The notes: generated from the letters alone by a model not told the origin. A stretch of 64,000 nt of DNA from Planctomycetota bacterium (GCA_022574595.1 JACZRS010000018.1:36243-100242), one strand, 5' to 3'; counted from the stretch's first letter, positions 33,065 to 42,049 are shown. Program-made: numbers and translations.

Positions 33065-33562
33065 ATGACCAGTATAGGATCAAGAGAGCGTTCAGCCGTC
33101 AGCTTTCAGCAGTCAGCAGGAATTTCCGAGGAGATTCCTGGAGCGCAAAACCTTTCAACACAAGCTTTTATGACTACCGGTGAGGCCGTGGGCGGGGACG
33201 CCACGGCTCGCTCAGATGGGCGTGAAGCTTTATGTAAGCAACTGACAGGTTTGACCGTACGCCAAGCATCAATATCAGTTGGCAAATACCTCAACATCTA
33301 TTGGCACTCAATATTCGAAGTAGACCCACTACTTCGAGCAGCTTTGCTTCCAATTAAAAGTTGCACACCTGATCGCCTAAAGCAATGTATGGCTGCACTA
33401 ATACAAAGGTATCCCGACCCGCGTTGCATGCATCGATGGGTGAACCTGCTCATGCGTCAACTTGTGCCGGTGCTGGATTGGAAAATTGTCCTGGCCTATG
33501 CCCGCTTCAATGACCCGGCCATCGCAGAACAAGCGATATCCCCCTTGCCCAGACCCCTCTGA
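33065..33562 (+). CDS. Cassette gene A, copy 2 (unknown function)
   Basis: 165 residues. From LCKQLTGLTVRQASISVGKYL on it is almost identical to the product at 7678. The N-terminus is longer and different, with an inserted stretch (GDATARSDGRE) and Ser/Gln-rich beginning. The tail SPLPRPL also differs. The conserved helical part is therefore the functional domain. Strong DNA identity, with changes mainly at third codon positions, indicates selection on the protein. Confidence 0.75.
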   Translation: MTSIGSRERSAVSFQQSAGISEEIPGAQNLSTQAFMTTGEAVGGDATARSDGREALCKQLTGLTVRQASISVGKYLNIYWHSIFEVDPLLRAALLPIKSCTPDRLKQCMAALIQRYPDPRCMHRWVNLLMRQLVPVLDWKIVLAYARFNDPAIAEQAISPLPRPL

Positions 33563-33597
33563 AGTTAAGAGCTAGTAGTACAGCCAACAAGAGAAGC

Positions 33598-33624
33598 CCC
33601 CCGCTTGTCCGAGAGCGGGGGTTT
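33598..33624 (+). terminator. Hairpin after cassette gene A copy 2
   Basis: Stem CCCCCGCT/AGCGGGGG followed by TTT. It replaces the longer inverted repeat found at the same place in copy 1. It may attenuate transcription into gene B. Confidence 0.6.
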
Positions 33625-33652
33625 ATCCCACAAAATCACAAGGGGCAAAGCA

Positions 33653-34069
33653 ATGGCCAAGACAAAGAAAAAACGAAAGAAAAAGACGAATTCAACGCCA
33701 AGCGTTCGTGTGCCGTGTTCGGCACTGCTTGATATAGTAGATGAGATTAACGATCTTACGGCAGCGCTAGGTTGTTTACCTGAACTTAGAATGATGAGTT
33801 CAACGATGCGGGATATTATTCAGCCTCCAGATAAAGACCGTGTGCCGAGCAGTGCTGATGGTTTAGGGCAATGCGCACTGAAATTATTTGATAAGCGATT
33901 AGATAAGTACTTGTGCGCAGCAGGTAATGCGTTTATCAAGCGGTCGAACATGGTGTGTCCGACTGAGATGGCAGATATGGTGGATATGATCCCGGATGCT
34001 GTACGGTGGCGTTTATATCGACTGGAAGCGTTGATCGTTCTGCTGAAGGAAGAGAAGCTTAAGCAGTAG
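33653..34069 (+). CDS. Cassette gene B, copy 2 (unknown function)
   Basis: 138 residues, differing from copy 1 (8225) at only a few places, for example KTNSTPS against RTESTPT in the basic head and SNMV against ASMV. Basic head, helical body, no export signal. The ATG position and flanking ACAAGGGGCAAAG sequence match copy 1. The two copies lie 25 kb apart in the same island. Confidence 0.75.
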   Translation: MAKTKKKRKKKTNSTPSVRVPCSALLDIVDEINDLTAALGCLPELRMMSSTMRDIIQPPDKDRVPSSADGLGQCALKLFDKRLDKYLCAAGNAFIKRSNMVCPTEMADMVDMIPDAVRWRLYRLEALIVLLKEEKLKQ

Positions 34070-34077
34070 AATTGAAC

Positions 34078-34188
34078 TTAGAGAATCTATATGTTGCGAT
34101 GACAAGAGGCTCTCATTCTATAACTGTGCTTTCAACGAATAGATTCATCCATCTCTCCCGCCCACGCTATTGCACCGAAGCTAGATAA
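34078..34188 (+). pseudogene. C-terminal fragment of a superfamily 1 helicase
   Basis: The frame reads ENLYVAMTRGSHSITVLS and ends 18 codons later. LYVA-x-TR-x..I is helicase motif VI of RecD/TraI/UvrD-type enzymes. Nothing upstream continues the helicase; cassette gene B ends just before. It is a leftover, perhaps of a relaxase-helicase of the element. Confidence 0.65.
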
Positions 34189-34658
34189 TGAACATCAAGT
34201 ATTTCAATTGGGTTATTGCAGCGCTCACAAAAGGGTCCTTCCAAAGCAAGGTAACGCACTGCGGTGAAAGGATCGCGGCGTTTTTATACACAGATTACAT
34301 TTTTACTGACTGACTGATCGGCGCACCAAAAGGGCTCTAGCATGCCCTTGAAGGGCATTTTGGCTAGTAGACCGTGTGGTAACTATACCTGAGCAAATAT
34401 TTATTGAGGGCCTTCCTGGCTCGTGTAGGGTGCGCGGGCAATTGCATGCCCCGTTTTTACACACAGATTACACTTTTACTGACTGACTGACATTGCGCAC
34501 GTATTGAATTCGGGCAAGTTGCTACCCCAAGGAAGAAATGGGGGTCCTTTAGAGGGGGGGGTACGGTCAAGGGTGAATAAATCGCAGGGTGTGCGCGCAG
34601 TTTTTTTAAAAAAATTAGCCCGAACGACCGAACGCGCATAGAAATTAACTCACTTAAT
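34189..34658. other. Non-coding region with two 38-bp direct repeats
   Basis: 34280-34317 and 34453-34490 share GTTTTTAYACACAGATTACAY and TTTTACTGACTGACTGA. Each ends in ACTGACTGACTGA. They are followed by G-rich and T-rich tracts (34551-34560; 34605-34613). No gene is supported. The position before the element's own genes suggests an origin or regulatory function. Confidence 0.55.
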
Positions 34659-34907
34659 GTGACAAAGCGTAAACATACACAAATTCATACCTTGCAGCTA
34701 CTTATTGATGCTGAGCATCAAGCAAAGACTACTGTTCATGATTTGGCAAAGCTGTCTGATTGGCCGTTCGGTCACGCATCGAAATGCAAAGGTATAGGCA
34801 TCGTTGACACTCAGTGGGATTCCCGTAATGTACGTATGTCGTTCACCGTACACGCACAGGGGGGCGGTCTTCCGCGAAAGGAATCCGCTGATGATTTCAG
34901 TCAATAG
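34659..34907 (+). CDS. Small island protein, unknown
   Basis: 82 residues from a GTG; no domain recognised. A helix (THTLQLLIDAEHQAKTTVHDLAKLSD-like) occupies the first half. It overlaps the next gene by 17 bases, as do many genes of this module, which supports its reality moderately. Confidence 0.4.
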   Translation: MTKRKHTQIHTLQLLIDAEHQAKTTVHDLAKLSDWPFGHASKCKGIGIVDTQWDSRNVRMSFTVHAQGGGLPRKESADDFSQ

Positions 34908-35169
34908 AGTTAGTGGATTGGTTGTAGTATCTGCTGAGGAAGATCCAGTGTTCTTCAAACGCTTCAACACTTGGTTGAAAGAAAAAGATTTTATTCAGTT
35001 CAATGAGTGGGCTACAAAACATGGAAGGAACGATGAAGCTGCGTTGTTCCATGATGAGGTAGCCGCAAGTAAACACATACTCGGTGACAATTCAGCCTTT
35101 CGTGAGTGGATTGGCGGGGGTTGCAGGTACTCTCCTGCCCTGCTTCCCCGCCCAACCAGCCCAGAATAA
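34891..35169 (+). CDS. Small island protein, unknown
   Basis: 92 residues from the ATG at 34891, with AAAGGAA before it. Sequence: hydrophobic strand (VSGLVVVSAEED), then helices (FFKRFNTWLKEKDFIQFNEWA). No family recognised. It is followed after 11 bp by the 408-residue protein. Confidence 0.5.
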   Translation: MISVNRVSGLVVVSAEEDPVFFKRFNTWLKEKDFIQFNEWATKHGRNDEAALFHDEVAASKHILGDNSAFREWIGGGCRYSPALLPRPTSPE

Positions 35170-35180
35170 GCAGGTAACCT

Positions 35181-36407
35181 ATGGACAAACAACTCGACGT
35201 GCGAAACGCCGCATTAGTCCAGATGCTAACGACGCTACCAACGGAATGGCGCAAGGTTGCCCATCGGACATTATCAGATGCGCAGCAAAAGGCCCTAGAC
35301 CGATTGATCAAAGGCGGCTTAGTTGACGCGCGCATTGAGGCGGTTGGCTGGATGCACAACTTTCCCCAAGTCGTGCGGCTAAGGGCTCTTGTCATTGGGG
35401 AGTACAAGCCTGTGCTTCGATATGAAGTCTTGAGTTGCTGTAAGGCGTGGATGTCGAGTGATGGGCTAACACGCGATTCGTATTGCTTCTGGTACGAGGT
35501 GATGGAAATTAGACTTACAGAGGAAGGCGAGTTAGGAAGGGATGACTTGGTGGTCAATCGTGATTTTTGTCCAGTTCAGTTCATCAGCCTCGGTGGATCT
35601 GAATCTGGGCGTGTGCGCTGTGAGTGGTTCTGTGTCGAGGACAAGCGTAACCCCAATGAAGCACAGGAATTCGCAATGAGCGAAGTGACTAGGCTTGAAC
35701 GACTTGCAGATGGCATAGTTGAAAAAGAGATTATGAATCCAGTTGGCGACCATAGTAGCTACATAGAGAAGACAGACACCAAGTTGTCAACCACTGAATC
35801 AAAAAAGGTGGCAACACTTGGATCGCTGGCCAAAGCGATCCTACGTGGCAAAGGGCCTGCAGAGTCAGCCATCGATCGTGTTGCTAATCAGCAGATACTA
35901 ATGACAAATGAGATAATAGGGGCAGCCAGGCTATGTGATGATGCGCTTGAGCAGACAGAAAAAAACTCTCATCAGAACGAAACAACTAAGCCCAAATGGA
36001 CATGGCAGCGCGCGAAGGCTGAGGCTGAGAAAAGAGTGAAGCTATCTGGGTATCCTGGACTTAATGTATTAGCTAAAATAATCGGTTGCAGTGCTTCCAC
36101 ATTGTCGAAAGCGATCGGGAATTCCACATACCTCAAGGCTCGTAAAGCAGAGTACGAGCAGCAATCGGCCGGAAGTAAACGGCATGTTTCGTTATCTTTA
36201 TCTGACGACATGATTGAAGACAAGGCGGCTGTTGATCCCACCCAAAAAGCAGAAATCGAAGAAGTATTCAAGGAGCTTCTCAATGTGGCCATGGAACCAA
36301 ACGATAGACAGAAGCTCCTGCAGATGGATGATGACCAGAGAGCCCAGCTGGTCGCAGTCCACCTTGATCAGCAGCGAGACGACAAGTGTTCATACCGTTC
36401 GCAGTAG
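35181..36407 (+). CDS. Island protein with HTH near the C-terminus
   Basis: 408 residues, no named family. The region around 270-310 (WTWQRAKAEAEKRVKLSGYPGLNVLAKIIGCSASTLSKAI) resembles a helix-turn-helix used in planctomycete element proteins. The N-terminal 150 residues are mixed alpha/beta, and the C-terminus has an acidic helix. Given its place before excisionase- and replication-like genes, it may serve replication or control of the element. Confidence 0.6.
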   Translation: MDKQLDVRNAALVQMLTTLPTEWRKVAHRTLSDAQQKALDRLIKGGLVDARIEAVGWMHNFPQVVRLRALVIGEYKPVLRYEVLSCCKAWMSSDGLTRDSYCFWYEVMEIRLTEEGELGRDDLVVNRDFCPVQFISLGGSESGRVRCEWFCVEDKRNPNEAQEFAMSEVTRLERLADGIVEKEIMNPVGDHSSYIEKTDTKLSTTESKKVATLGSLAKAILRGKGPAESAIDRVANQQILMTNEIIGAARLCDDALEQTEKNSHQNETTKPKWTWQRAKAEAEKRVKLSGYPGLNVLAKIIGCSASTLSKAIGNSTYLKARKAEYEQQSAGSKRHVSLSLSDDMIEDKAAVDPTQKAEIEEVFKELLNVAMEPNDRQKLLQMDDDQRAQLVAVHLDQQRDDKCSYRSQ

Positions 36408-36523
36408 TGTTCGCGAATATTCGTAGTACCAAGTTAGCCTCAAATTTTCGCTGATTTATACTGTTCACGCGAATGCGCACCCATAGGTAGAGGACATGTA
36501 TTTTTATCTATGGAGTTCATGCT

Positions 36524-36754
36524 GTGAAATCAACGAAACGACCACCCCAATTCATCACGCCTGGCGTAATCGCGTCCTCTCTTAGAGAGCCGCTTCACCG
36601 TGTGCTTAATGTACTGCGGACGCGCCATCATATCACAGAGTCCGCCCGAGCTGGAACGCTACGCCTTTACCACCCAGATGTGATAGCGATGGTTCGGCAC
36701 GAGCTTGCTGCAATTGATGCACGTCGCTGTCGAAATGGTGTCGCCAATGGCTGA
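36524..36754 (+). CDS. Small HTH/excisionase-like protein
   Basis: 76 residues from a GTG with GGAG upstream. ITPGVIASSLREPLHRVLNVLRTRHHITESARAGTLRLY resembles a winged-helix recognising DNA (helix, turn, helix, then R-LY wing) as in MerR/excisionase-type proteins. The next gene overlaps it by 8 bases. Confidence 0.6.
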   Translation: MKSTKRPPQFITPGVIASSLREPLHRVLNVLRTRHHITESARAGTLRLYHPDVIAMVRHELAAIDARRCRNGVANG

Positions 36755-37106
36755 TCAATCACTTAAGGCAGCCACGTTGTTTGATGAATCTCCAGCAGTT
36801 CGATCTAGTTCGACTAGCTGTGAAGCTGCGCGGCAAATGAAGAGCAAGGCACCACATCTCAAGCGGCGGATCTTGAAGTTTCTAATTGAACAGCGGGAAG
36901 CTGGCACTACCGATGAGGAAATTCAACTAGCACTCAGTATCACTGGCAACAGTGAGCGTCCTAGGCGGGTATCGCTTGTGAATTTGGGACTAAAACACAG
37001 CTCCCGCCATACGAGAAGTACACAGTCTGGAGCGCGTGCGACTGTTTGGGTGGCATCGAGTGCAGGGCAACTTGAAATAGAGGGGGACAATCACAATGCA
37101 GAATGA
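36747..37106 (+). CDS. Winged-helix protein of the mobility module
   Basis: 119 residues. APHLKRRILKFLIEQREAGTTDEEIQLALSITGNSERPRRVSLVNLG looks like a winged-helix fold often found in element-encoded regulators. Both ends overlap neighbouring genes, indicating translational coupling. Function inferred only. Confidence 0.6.
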   Translation: MADQSLKAATLFDESPAVRSSSTSCEAARQMKSKAPHLKRRILKFLIEQREAGTTDEEIQLALSITGNSERPRRVSLVNLGLKHSSRHTRSTQSGARATVWVASSAGQLEIEGDNHNAE

Positions 37107-37320
37107 ACCATCCGCCCAAGTACATGGTGAATTACGACCTGTTCAACTATTACTCAGCACACGCGCTGCAGCACATGCGCTTAGTCTCAGTCCTCGCAAG
37201 CTGTGGTCACTAACCGCTGGCGGCAAGATCCCTTGTGTTCGCATCGGCCGCGCGGTTCGCTATGATCTGAACGATCTCCGCGAATGGATCGAATCGCATA
37301 AGCATCAAGGACGAGCATGA
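37096..37320 (+). CDS. Excisionase/AlpA-like HTH_17 protein
   Basis: 74 residues. LLSTRAAAHALSLSPRKLWSLTAGGKIPCVRIGRAVRYDLNDLREWIE is the HTH_17 pattern of excisionases and MerR-like factors. It is the best candidate for the recombination directionality factor of the island. It overlaps the next gene by 4 bases (ATGA). Confidence 0.85.
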   Translation: MQNEPSAQVHGELRPVQLLLSTRAAAHALSLSPRKLWSLTAGGKIPCVRIGRAVRYDLNDLREWIESHKHQGRA

Positions 37321-38414
37321 TGGCGCGTGTAGAGGCCGAAATTCAAACTACTGTGCATCCGTATTTTAAACACTTGCCAAGCTGGATTTATGCCCATCTG
37401 GCCTACGCCAGCCGAGTTCAATGCGTTGCAGAGAGTCTTACTAATGCTGAATGGTGGGTGCTTCATATTATTGCCGGCCAATGCAGTATTAAAGCAGACG
37501 ACAGTGAATCTACACGCGGGTGTTGGTGTGGCGTTAAACTGCTATTGAGGACACACTGTACCCGCAACACGTTCTGGGAAATGATGAAGAAGTTCTATCG
37601 ATTAGGATTCGTTATGAAACTGACGCAAGGCGGTGGCAATGGGAAGGCAAACGAGCTCGGGATTCCAGGCCTGGCTGGCGCGCTGGATACCTTGTCAGTA
37701 CACGAGGATCCAAGATACCGAATGCCACGAAGAACCGTCCAAGATTCGGATGGTAAACCGTCCAAACTTCAAACGGTTAACCGGCCAGGATCCGAATCAG
37801 AACCGTCTAGGATTCGGACACAAATATCTTCATCATCATCCAACTATCAAGAAGATTATCTTTGCGCTGATGGAGATACAGTTACTCCAACAGCTAATGG
37901 TTGTGATCATGATTGCCAAGAGCAAGAACCATTTGAGTTGCATGATGATGAGCTAGAATTACGAGCATCAGAGTTACGAAAAGAATTGCCAGACAGTACG
38001 GATCCGGATCAGATCAAGCGGATGCTGAAAGATGCGGGCGAAGATCCTGGGCGTGCGCATAAGCACGCGCACCACGCTATGACTACACCTGCCATGGCTC
38101 GACAGGCTCTAGCGATGCTCAGTATGCAAGTGCCACGCAACCCTGGCGCTTACCTTGGGTCACTCATGGACGATCTGATTGATAAGGCAAAGGAGGTTGA
38201 TTCTTTTCGTAAACAGCAGGAATCAGAGGCTGGTAGGCGTTGTGTACAGGAGGCAGATGAGCTTTTCGATGCGATGCCGGACGCAGAACTCAAGGAGTTG
38301 ATAGAGTCAACACCCTGCACCAAGGGTATGGAAGTAAACAACTTAAGAAACGACACGGCGATGCGAAAACACTTGACCGAGGTGATGGCAGCACGCTTAG
38401 ATATTGAGTCCTGA
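37317..38414 (+). CDS. Replication-initiator-like winged-helix protein
   Basis: 365 residues. The N-terminal 120 residues (NAEWWVLHIIAGQCSI, CTRNTFWEMMKKFYRLGFVMKL) form a winged-helix like those of plasmid or phage replication proteins. A polar linker follows (about 125-200, rich in Ser and acidic residues), then a helical region. It is placed between excisionase and integrase in the mobility operon. A role in element replication is suggested but not proven. Confidence 0.55.
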   Translation: MMARVEAEIQTTVHPYFKHLPSWIYAHLAYASRVQCVAESLTNAEWWVLHIIAGQCSIKADDSESTRGCWCGVKLLLRTHCTRNTFWEMMKKFYRLGFVMKLTQGGGNGKANELGIPGLAGALDTLSVHEDPRYRMPRRTVQDSDGKPSKLQTVNRPGSESEPSRIRTQISSSSSNYQEDYLCADGDTVTPTANGCDHDCQEQEPFELHDDELELRASELRKELPDSTDPDQIKRMLKDAGEDPGRAHKHAHHAMTTPAMARQALAMLSMQVPRNPGAYLGSLMDDLIDKAKEVDSFRKQQESEAGRRCVQEADELFDAMPDAELKELIESTPCTKGMEVNNLRNDTAMRKHLTEVMAARLDIES

Positions 38415-38569
38415 GATGAGAATACATATGATTCTGTATGCTGATGGGGGACGGGTCAATTCTCTGGAACCCCAGAGAATGCAGACCGCACGCCAACCGT
38501 ACACAAACTTTCACGGGTTTTCTAACTTTTTATTTTGATGAGCAGGTAGAGCATTAAGGCAGATAAAAA

Positions 38570-40225
38570 ATGGCAACCATCTACAAGAGATCAATACTCA
38601 AACCGCTACCGGCAGGCGCAATTATTGTTGAGCGAAAAAGAGGGAAGTGTGCATCTTGGAGAGATCCCAAGACAGGAAAAACGCGGTATGCGCCTTTGAA
38701 CAATGGTGGAGGAAGCAAACACCCATCTGGAACGATGATCGTTACTAAGCGAAAAACCTTCGATGTAGCGTACATCGACGACCAGGGGCGTCGCCGCTAT
38801 CGAGCAACGGGTACAAGCGATAAGGCTGCTGCGGAGTTAATAGCTGCAAAGTTTGAATCAGAGGTAGCGCTTCGGAAGAGGGGTGTTGTTGACACAAAGG
38901 CTGATGGATTCTCAAAAGCAGAGCGACGACCGCTAGCAAAGCACATTGATGACTTCTATGATGATCTATTGGCTAGAGACGGTGACTCTAAGCACGCCAA
39001 GCAAACCCAAAGTTACACTCGAAAAGTAACTAAAATTATTGGTGCAGAGCGTCTTAGTGACTTGTCACCAGCCTCTGTTCAAATTGCCATCGGCGAAATC
39101 CGCAGCTACGGCCGGTCGCTACGAACTTGCAATGCTTACTTGCAGGCAATAAAGCAATTTGGGTGCTGGCTTGAAAGAGACAACCGTATTCCAAGAAACC
39201 AGCTGGCGCATCTCAGACGGTACAACGCTGAAAAGGATCCGCGACGCATGCGCCGTGATTTATCTGAAGATGAATTAGCACTACTAATCGACGCTGCGTT
39301 AAGTGGTGATAATTGGGGTTGGCGGGCTGGCAGAACGAGTAGCGATCCAATGCTATGTATATCCGGCGATGATCGTGCAATGTTGTACCGAGTTGCGGTC
39401 GGAACGGGTTTTCGAGCAAATGAATTGCGCAGCTTAACACCAGAGAGCTTTGGACTTGACAACGACCCGCCAACAGTGGGTGTATTAGCCGCATACAGCA
39501 AGCGTCGGCGGCGTGATGTACAACCTATCCGAAAAGACCTAGCTGAACTATTGCGTTCGTGGCTTAAGGAGATGCCACCCAGGCAGCCAGTGTTCACTCT
39601 ACCGGACGGTATGGCGGAGATGATGCGATCGGATATGGAAGCAGCACGAGCAACGTGGATCGACAATACAGAGACGCAGGCAATCAGAAAGCAGCGAGAG
39701 GCATCCGACTTTCTCTGTTATCAAGATGCGGCGGGTCGTTTTGCAGATTTCCATGCGTTACGACACACTTACATAACGAGGGTTGTGAACAGCGGCGCGT
39801 CCGTGAAAGTAGCCCAGGAACTCGCGCGACATTCAACACCGACCCTAACGATCGGACGGTACGCGCATGTGCGTTTGCATGATCTCGCTTCAGCACTAGA
39901 GAATCTACCTGACAGCAAAATACCCAATAATGAGCATGAAGACTCCGAGCTACAGAAGACGGGAACCACGGATAAACAACCGATCTCAGAAGAAGTGCGG
40001 CCAGCGCATCGGCCAGCGCGCGTAGAGCTAAACGGTGCAATGCGGTGCAAGTCGGTGCGCAACGGAAAAACTGCCGAACTAGTGACAGGCGAACGTAAAC
40101 CATTGAAACTTGGAGTGGTTAGCGATGAAGTGCGTAGCGGTGCGACTTCAAGCGATAATGCCCTGCAAAGGACTCGAACCTTTAACCTGCTGATTAAGAG
40201 TCAGCTGCTCTGCCAGTTGAGCTAG
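38570..40225 (+). CDS. Tyrosine recombinase (integrase) of the 38-kb island
   Basis: 551 residues. N-terminal region with an Arm-binding-like part (DVAYIDDQGRRRYRATGTSDKAAAE), core-binding domain about 120-215, catalytic domain about 230-440. The full active site is present: R282 (FRANELR), H395-A-L-R398, H421 (ARHS) and Y431 (GRYAHV). The last 22 codons are read from the tRNA-Lys gene itself, so integration creates the C-terminus. It adjoins its target, as is usual for tRNA-inserted islands. The C-terminal region after about 450 is not conserved and partly encoded by the attachment region. Confidence 0.95.
   Translation: MATIYKRSILKPLPAGAIIVERKRGKCASWRDPKTGKTRYAPLNNGGGSKHPSGTMIVTKRKTFDVAYIDDQGRRRYRATGTSDKAAAELIAAKFESEVALRKRGVVDTKADGFSKAERRPLAKHIDDFYDDLLARDGDSKHAKQTQSYTRKVTKIIGAERLSDLSPASVQIAIGEIRSYGRSLRTCNAYLQAIKQFGCWLERDNRIPRNQLAHLRRYNAEKDPRRMRRDLSEDELALLIDAALSGDNWGWRAGRTSSDPMLCISGDDRAMLYRVAVGTGFRANELRSLTPESFGLDNDPPTVGVLAAYSKRRRRDVQPIRKDLAELLRSWLKEMPPRQPVFTLPDGMAEMMRSDMEAARATWIDNTETQAIRKQREASDFLCYQDAAGRFADFHALRHTYITRVVNSGASVKVAQELARHSTPTLTIGRYAHVRLHDLASALENLPDSKIPNNEHEDSELQKTGTTDKQPISEEVRPAHRPARVELNGAMRCKSVRNGKTAELVTGERKPLKLGVVSDEVRSGATSSDNALQRTRTFNLLIKSQLLCQLS
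40159..40204. repeat. Attachment-site repeat within tRNA-Lys (right end)
   Basis: 46 bp matching 2235-2280 with two mismatches. It comprises the 3' part of tRNA-Lys and marks the right boundary of the island. Recombination between these repeats would excise about 38 kb and restore the tRNA. Confidence 0.9.
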
Positions 40226-40231
40226 CAGGGC
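40159..40231 (-). tRNA. tRNA-Lys (CTT)
   Basis: 73-base cloverleaf read on the minus strand: acceptor GCCCTGC/GCAGGGC, D arm with GCTC..GAGC, anticodon stem GCTGA/TCAGC around CTCTTAA giving anticodon CTT, T arm with GGTTCGAGTCC. Discriminator A; CCA is not encoded. The island integrase stop lies inside its 5' half. Confidence 0.95.
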
Positions 40232-40295
40232 TTTAGTAATCCAGAGTGTATCGGCAGGCTTTTTGTGGTCAAGCAAGTCATTTAACTCTGCTTTC

Positions 40296-41924
40296 TCACT
40301 GCAATAGTGATTCTCCAGTCATCTCAGAAGGCCTGTCAATCCCCAGCATCTCTAGAATCATTGGTGCGATATCCGCCAATCGTCCACCGTTTCGTAAAGT
40401 TCTGCCCTTGTATTGCTCCCCAACAACACTAAGCGGAACGTCGTAAACCGTATGCGATGTGTGCGGGCAATCATGCTGTGGGTTATACATCTGCTCTGCG
40501 TTGCCATGGTCTGCTGTAATAATCAGTGAGCCGTTTCGCTTTAGGGTTGCATCAATTATCTTCCCAACACAAACATCTACAATTTCAACTGCTTTGATTG
40601 TTGCTTGTTGGTTACCGGTATGCCCCACCATGTCGCCGTTGGCCAGGTTTACTATTATTAGTGGCTCGCAAACATCTGTGGATAGTCTTTCAAGCACAGC
40701 ATCTGTAACATCATAAGCAGCCATCTGTGGCTTCTGGTCGTATGTGGTTACATCTTTGGGGCTGGGAAGAAGCTGCCAGTGTTCGCCAGTAAAAGGTTCT
40801 TCTCGGTAATCGTTAAAGAAGAATGTAACGTGTGGATATTTTTCAGTTTCAGCGCAGCGAAACTGTGTTAAGCCTGTGTTTGCTATAACTTCGCCAAGAA
40901 TATTGGGCATCTTGGGGGGCTTATAAAACGCTATGTCACTAACAGGCAAGCCTTTTTCGTATTCCGTCATGGCGCAGAAATGTAGATTGCTTAAAGGTTG
41001 GCCTCTATCAAAACCACCATTAGGGACATTCGACCATGCAGCATCATCTAGCATAAATGCTCTAATAATTTCTCGTGGTCGATCGCCGCGGAAGTTAAAG
41101 AAGATCACCGCATCACCAAACGCAACTCTTGGAAGCGGCTTAGAAATTTGCGGATCAATAATGCATGTTGGTGTAATGAATTCATCACCAGCTTGGTTGG
41201 GCTCAGTAGGATTATTGTAATACGACTGAAGCGCTTCAGTTGCGGTTGATGCGGTAGGGCAAGTCGGATCAGCACCGGTTAAGCAGTTGTACGCTTTTGC
41301 GACACGATCCCATCGGTTATCTCGATCCATAGCAAAGTATCTGCCGATCACTGATGCGATTCGCCCAACACCTGTCGCAGCTAGTTTTTCTTCGAGCGAT
41401 TTGAAGAATCCTTTGCCGGTTTGTGGGCCTGTGTCTCTGCCATCGGTTATTGCGTGGATTAGTAAACGATCCGCAGGTAGTTGCTGCTTGACTGACATAT
41501 CGATAAGCGCAAATAGATGCTGGATATCGCTATGGACCTGGCCATCGCTAACGAGGCCGATTATGTGAAGATTTCCGCCTGTTTTTTTTACCTGTGAAAA
41601 AGTTTCACAAAGTGCTTTGTTAGCAAAAAATGAACCGTCTCGGATTGTTCGAGTAATGCGAAGCAATTCCTGATCGACGATTCTGCCTGCTCCAATATTC
41701 TGATGGCCGACCTCTGAGTTTCCCATGGTGCCTGGTGGGAGGCCTACCTGTTGGCCACAAGTTTGTATAAGTGCTGTTGGCCACTGGGTTTCCATTTGTT
41801 CAGCAACTGGTGTATTAGCTAGAAGGACTGCGTTGAACTGGTCGTGTTCTCGGTTGGGATTTCGTCCCCAACCATCTCGAATGATTAATACAACTGGAGC
41901 GGTTGATGCTAAACGGTCTGCCAT
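40296..41924 (-). CDS. gpmI: 2,3-bisphosphoglycerate-independent phosphoglycerate mutase
   Basis: 542 residues, normal length for the family. DGWG (17-20), GNSEVGH (S70 is the phosphorylated Ser; the next residue of the motif is Gln rather than Leu), TDGRDTGP, FNFRGDRPRE and TADHGNAEQM (metal-binding) are all present. It converts 3-phosphoglycerate to 2-phosphoglycerate in glycolysis and gluconeogenesis using two Mn ions. It is divergent from the YggS gene. Confidence 0.97.
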   Translation of the reverse strand: MADRLASTAPVVLIIRDGWGRNPNREHDQFNAVLLANTPVAEQMETQWPTALIQTCGQQVGLPPGTMGNSEVGHQNIGAGRIVDQELLRITRTIRDGSFFANKALCETFSQVKKTGGNLHIIGLVSDGQVHSDIQHLFALIDMSVKQQLPADRLLIHAITDGRDTGPQTGKGFFKSLEEKLAATGVGRIASVIGRYFAMDRDNRWDRVAKAYNCLTGADPTCPTASTATEALQSYYNNPTEPNQAGDEFITPTCIIDPQISKPLPRVAFGDAVIFFNFRGDRPREIIRAFMLDDAAWSNVPNGGFDRGQPLSNLHFCAMTEYEKGLPVSDIAFYKPPKMPNILGEVIANTGLTQFRCAETEKYPHVTFFFNDYREEPFTGEHWQLLPSPKDVTTYDQKPQMAAYDVTDAVLERLSTDVCEPLIIVNLANGDMVGHTGNQQATIKAVEIVDVCVGKIIDATLKRNGSLIITADHGNAEQMYNPQHDCPHTSHTVYDVPLSVVGEQYKGRTLRNGGRLADIAPMILEMLGIDRPSEMTGESLLQ

Positions 41925-42049
41925 AAGTAGTAGGTTAGTAGATCGGTCGAGGGATAGGGTGCATATGTCAAACTAGATAGAGTTGTTGCGAAGGCCGAGT
42001 GTGCATATCCTCGATACCTATGCCAATTGCACAGCAAGAAAGAGCAGAA

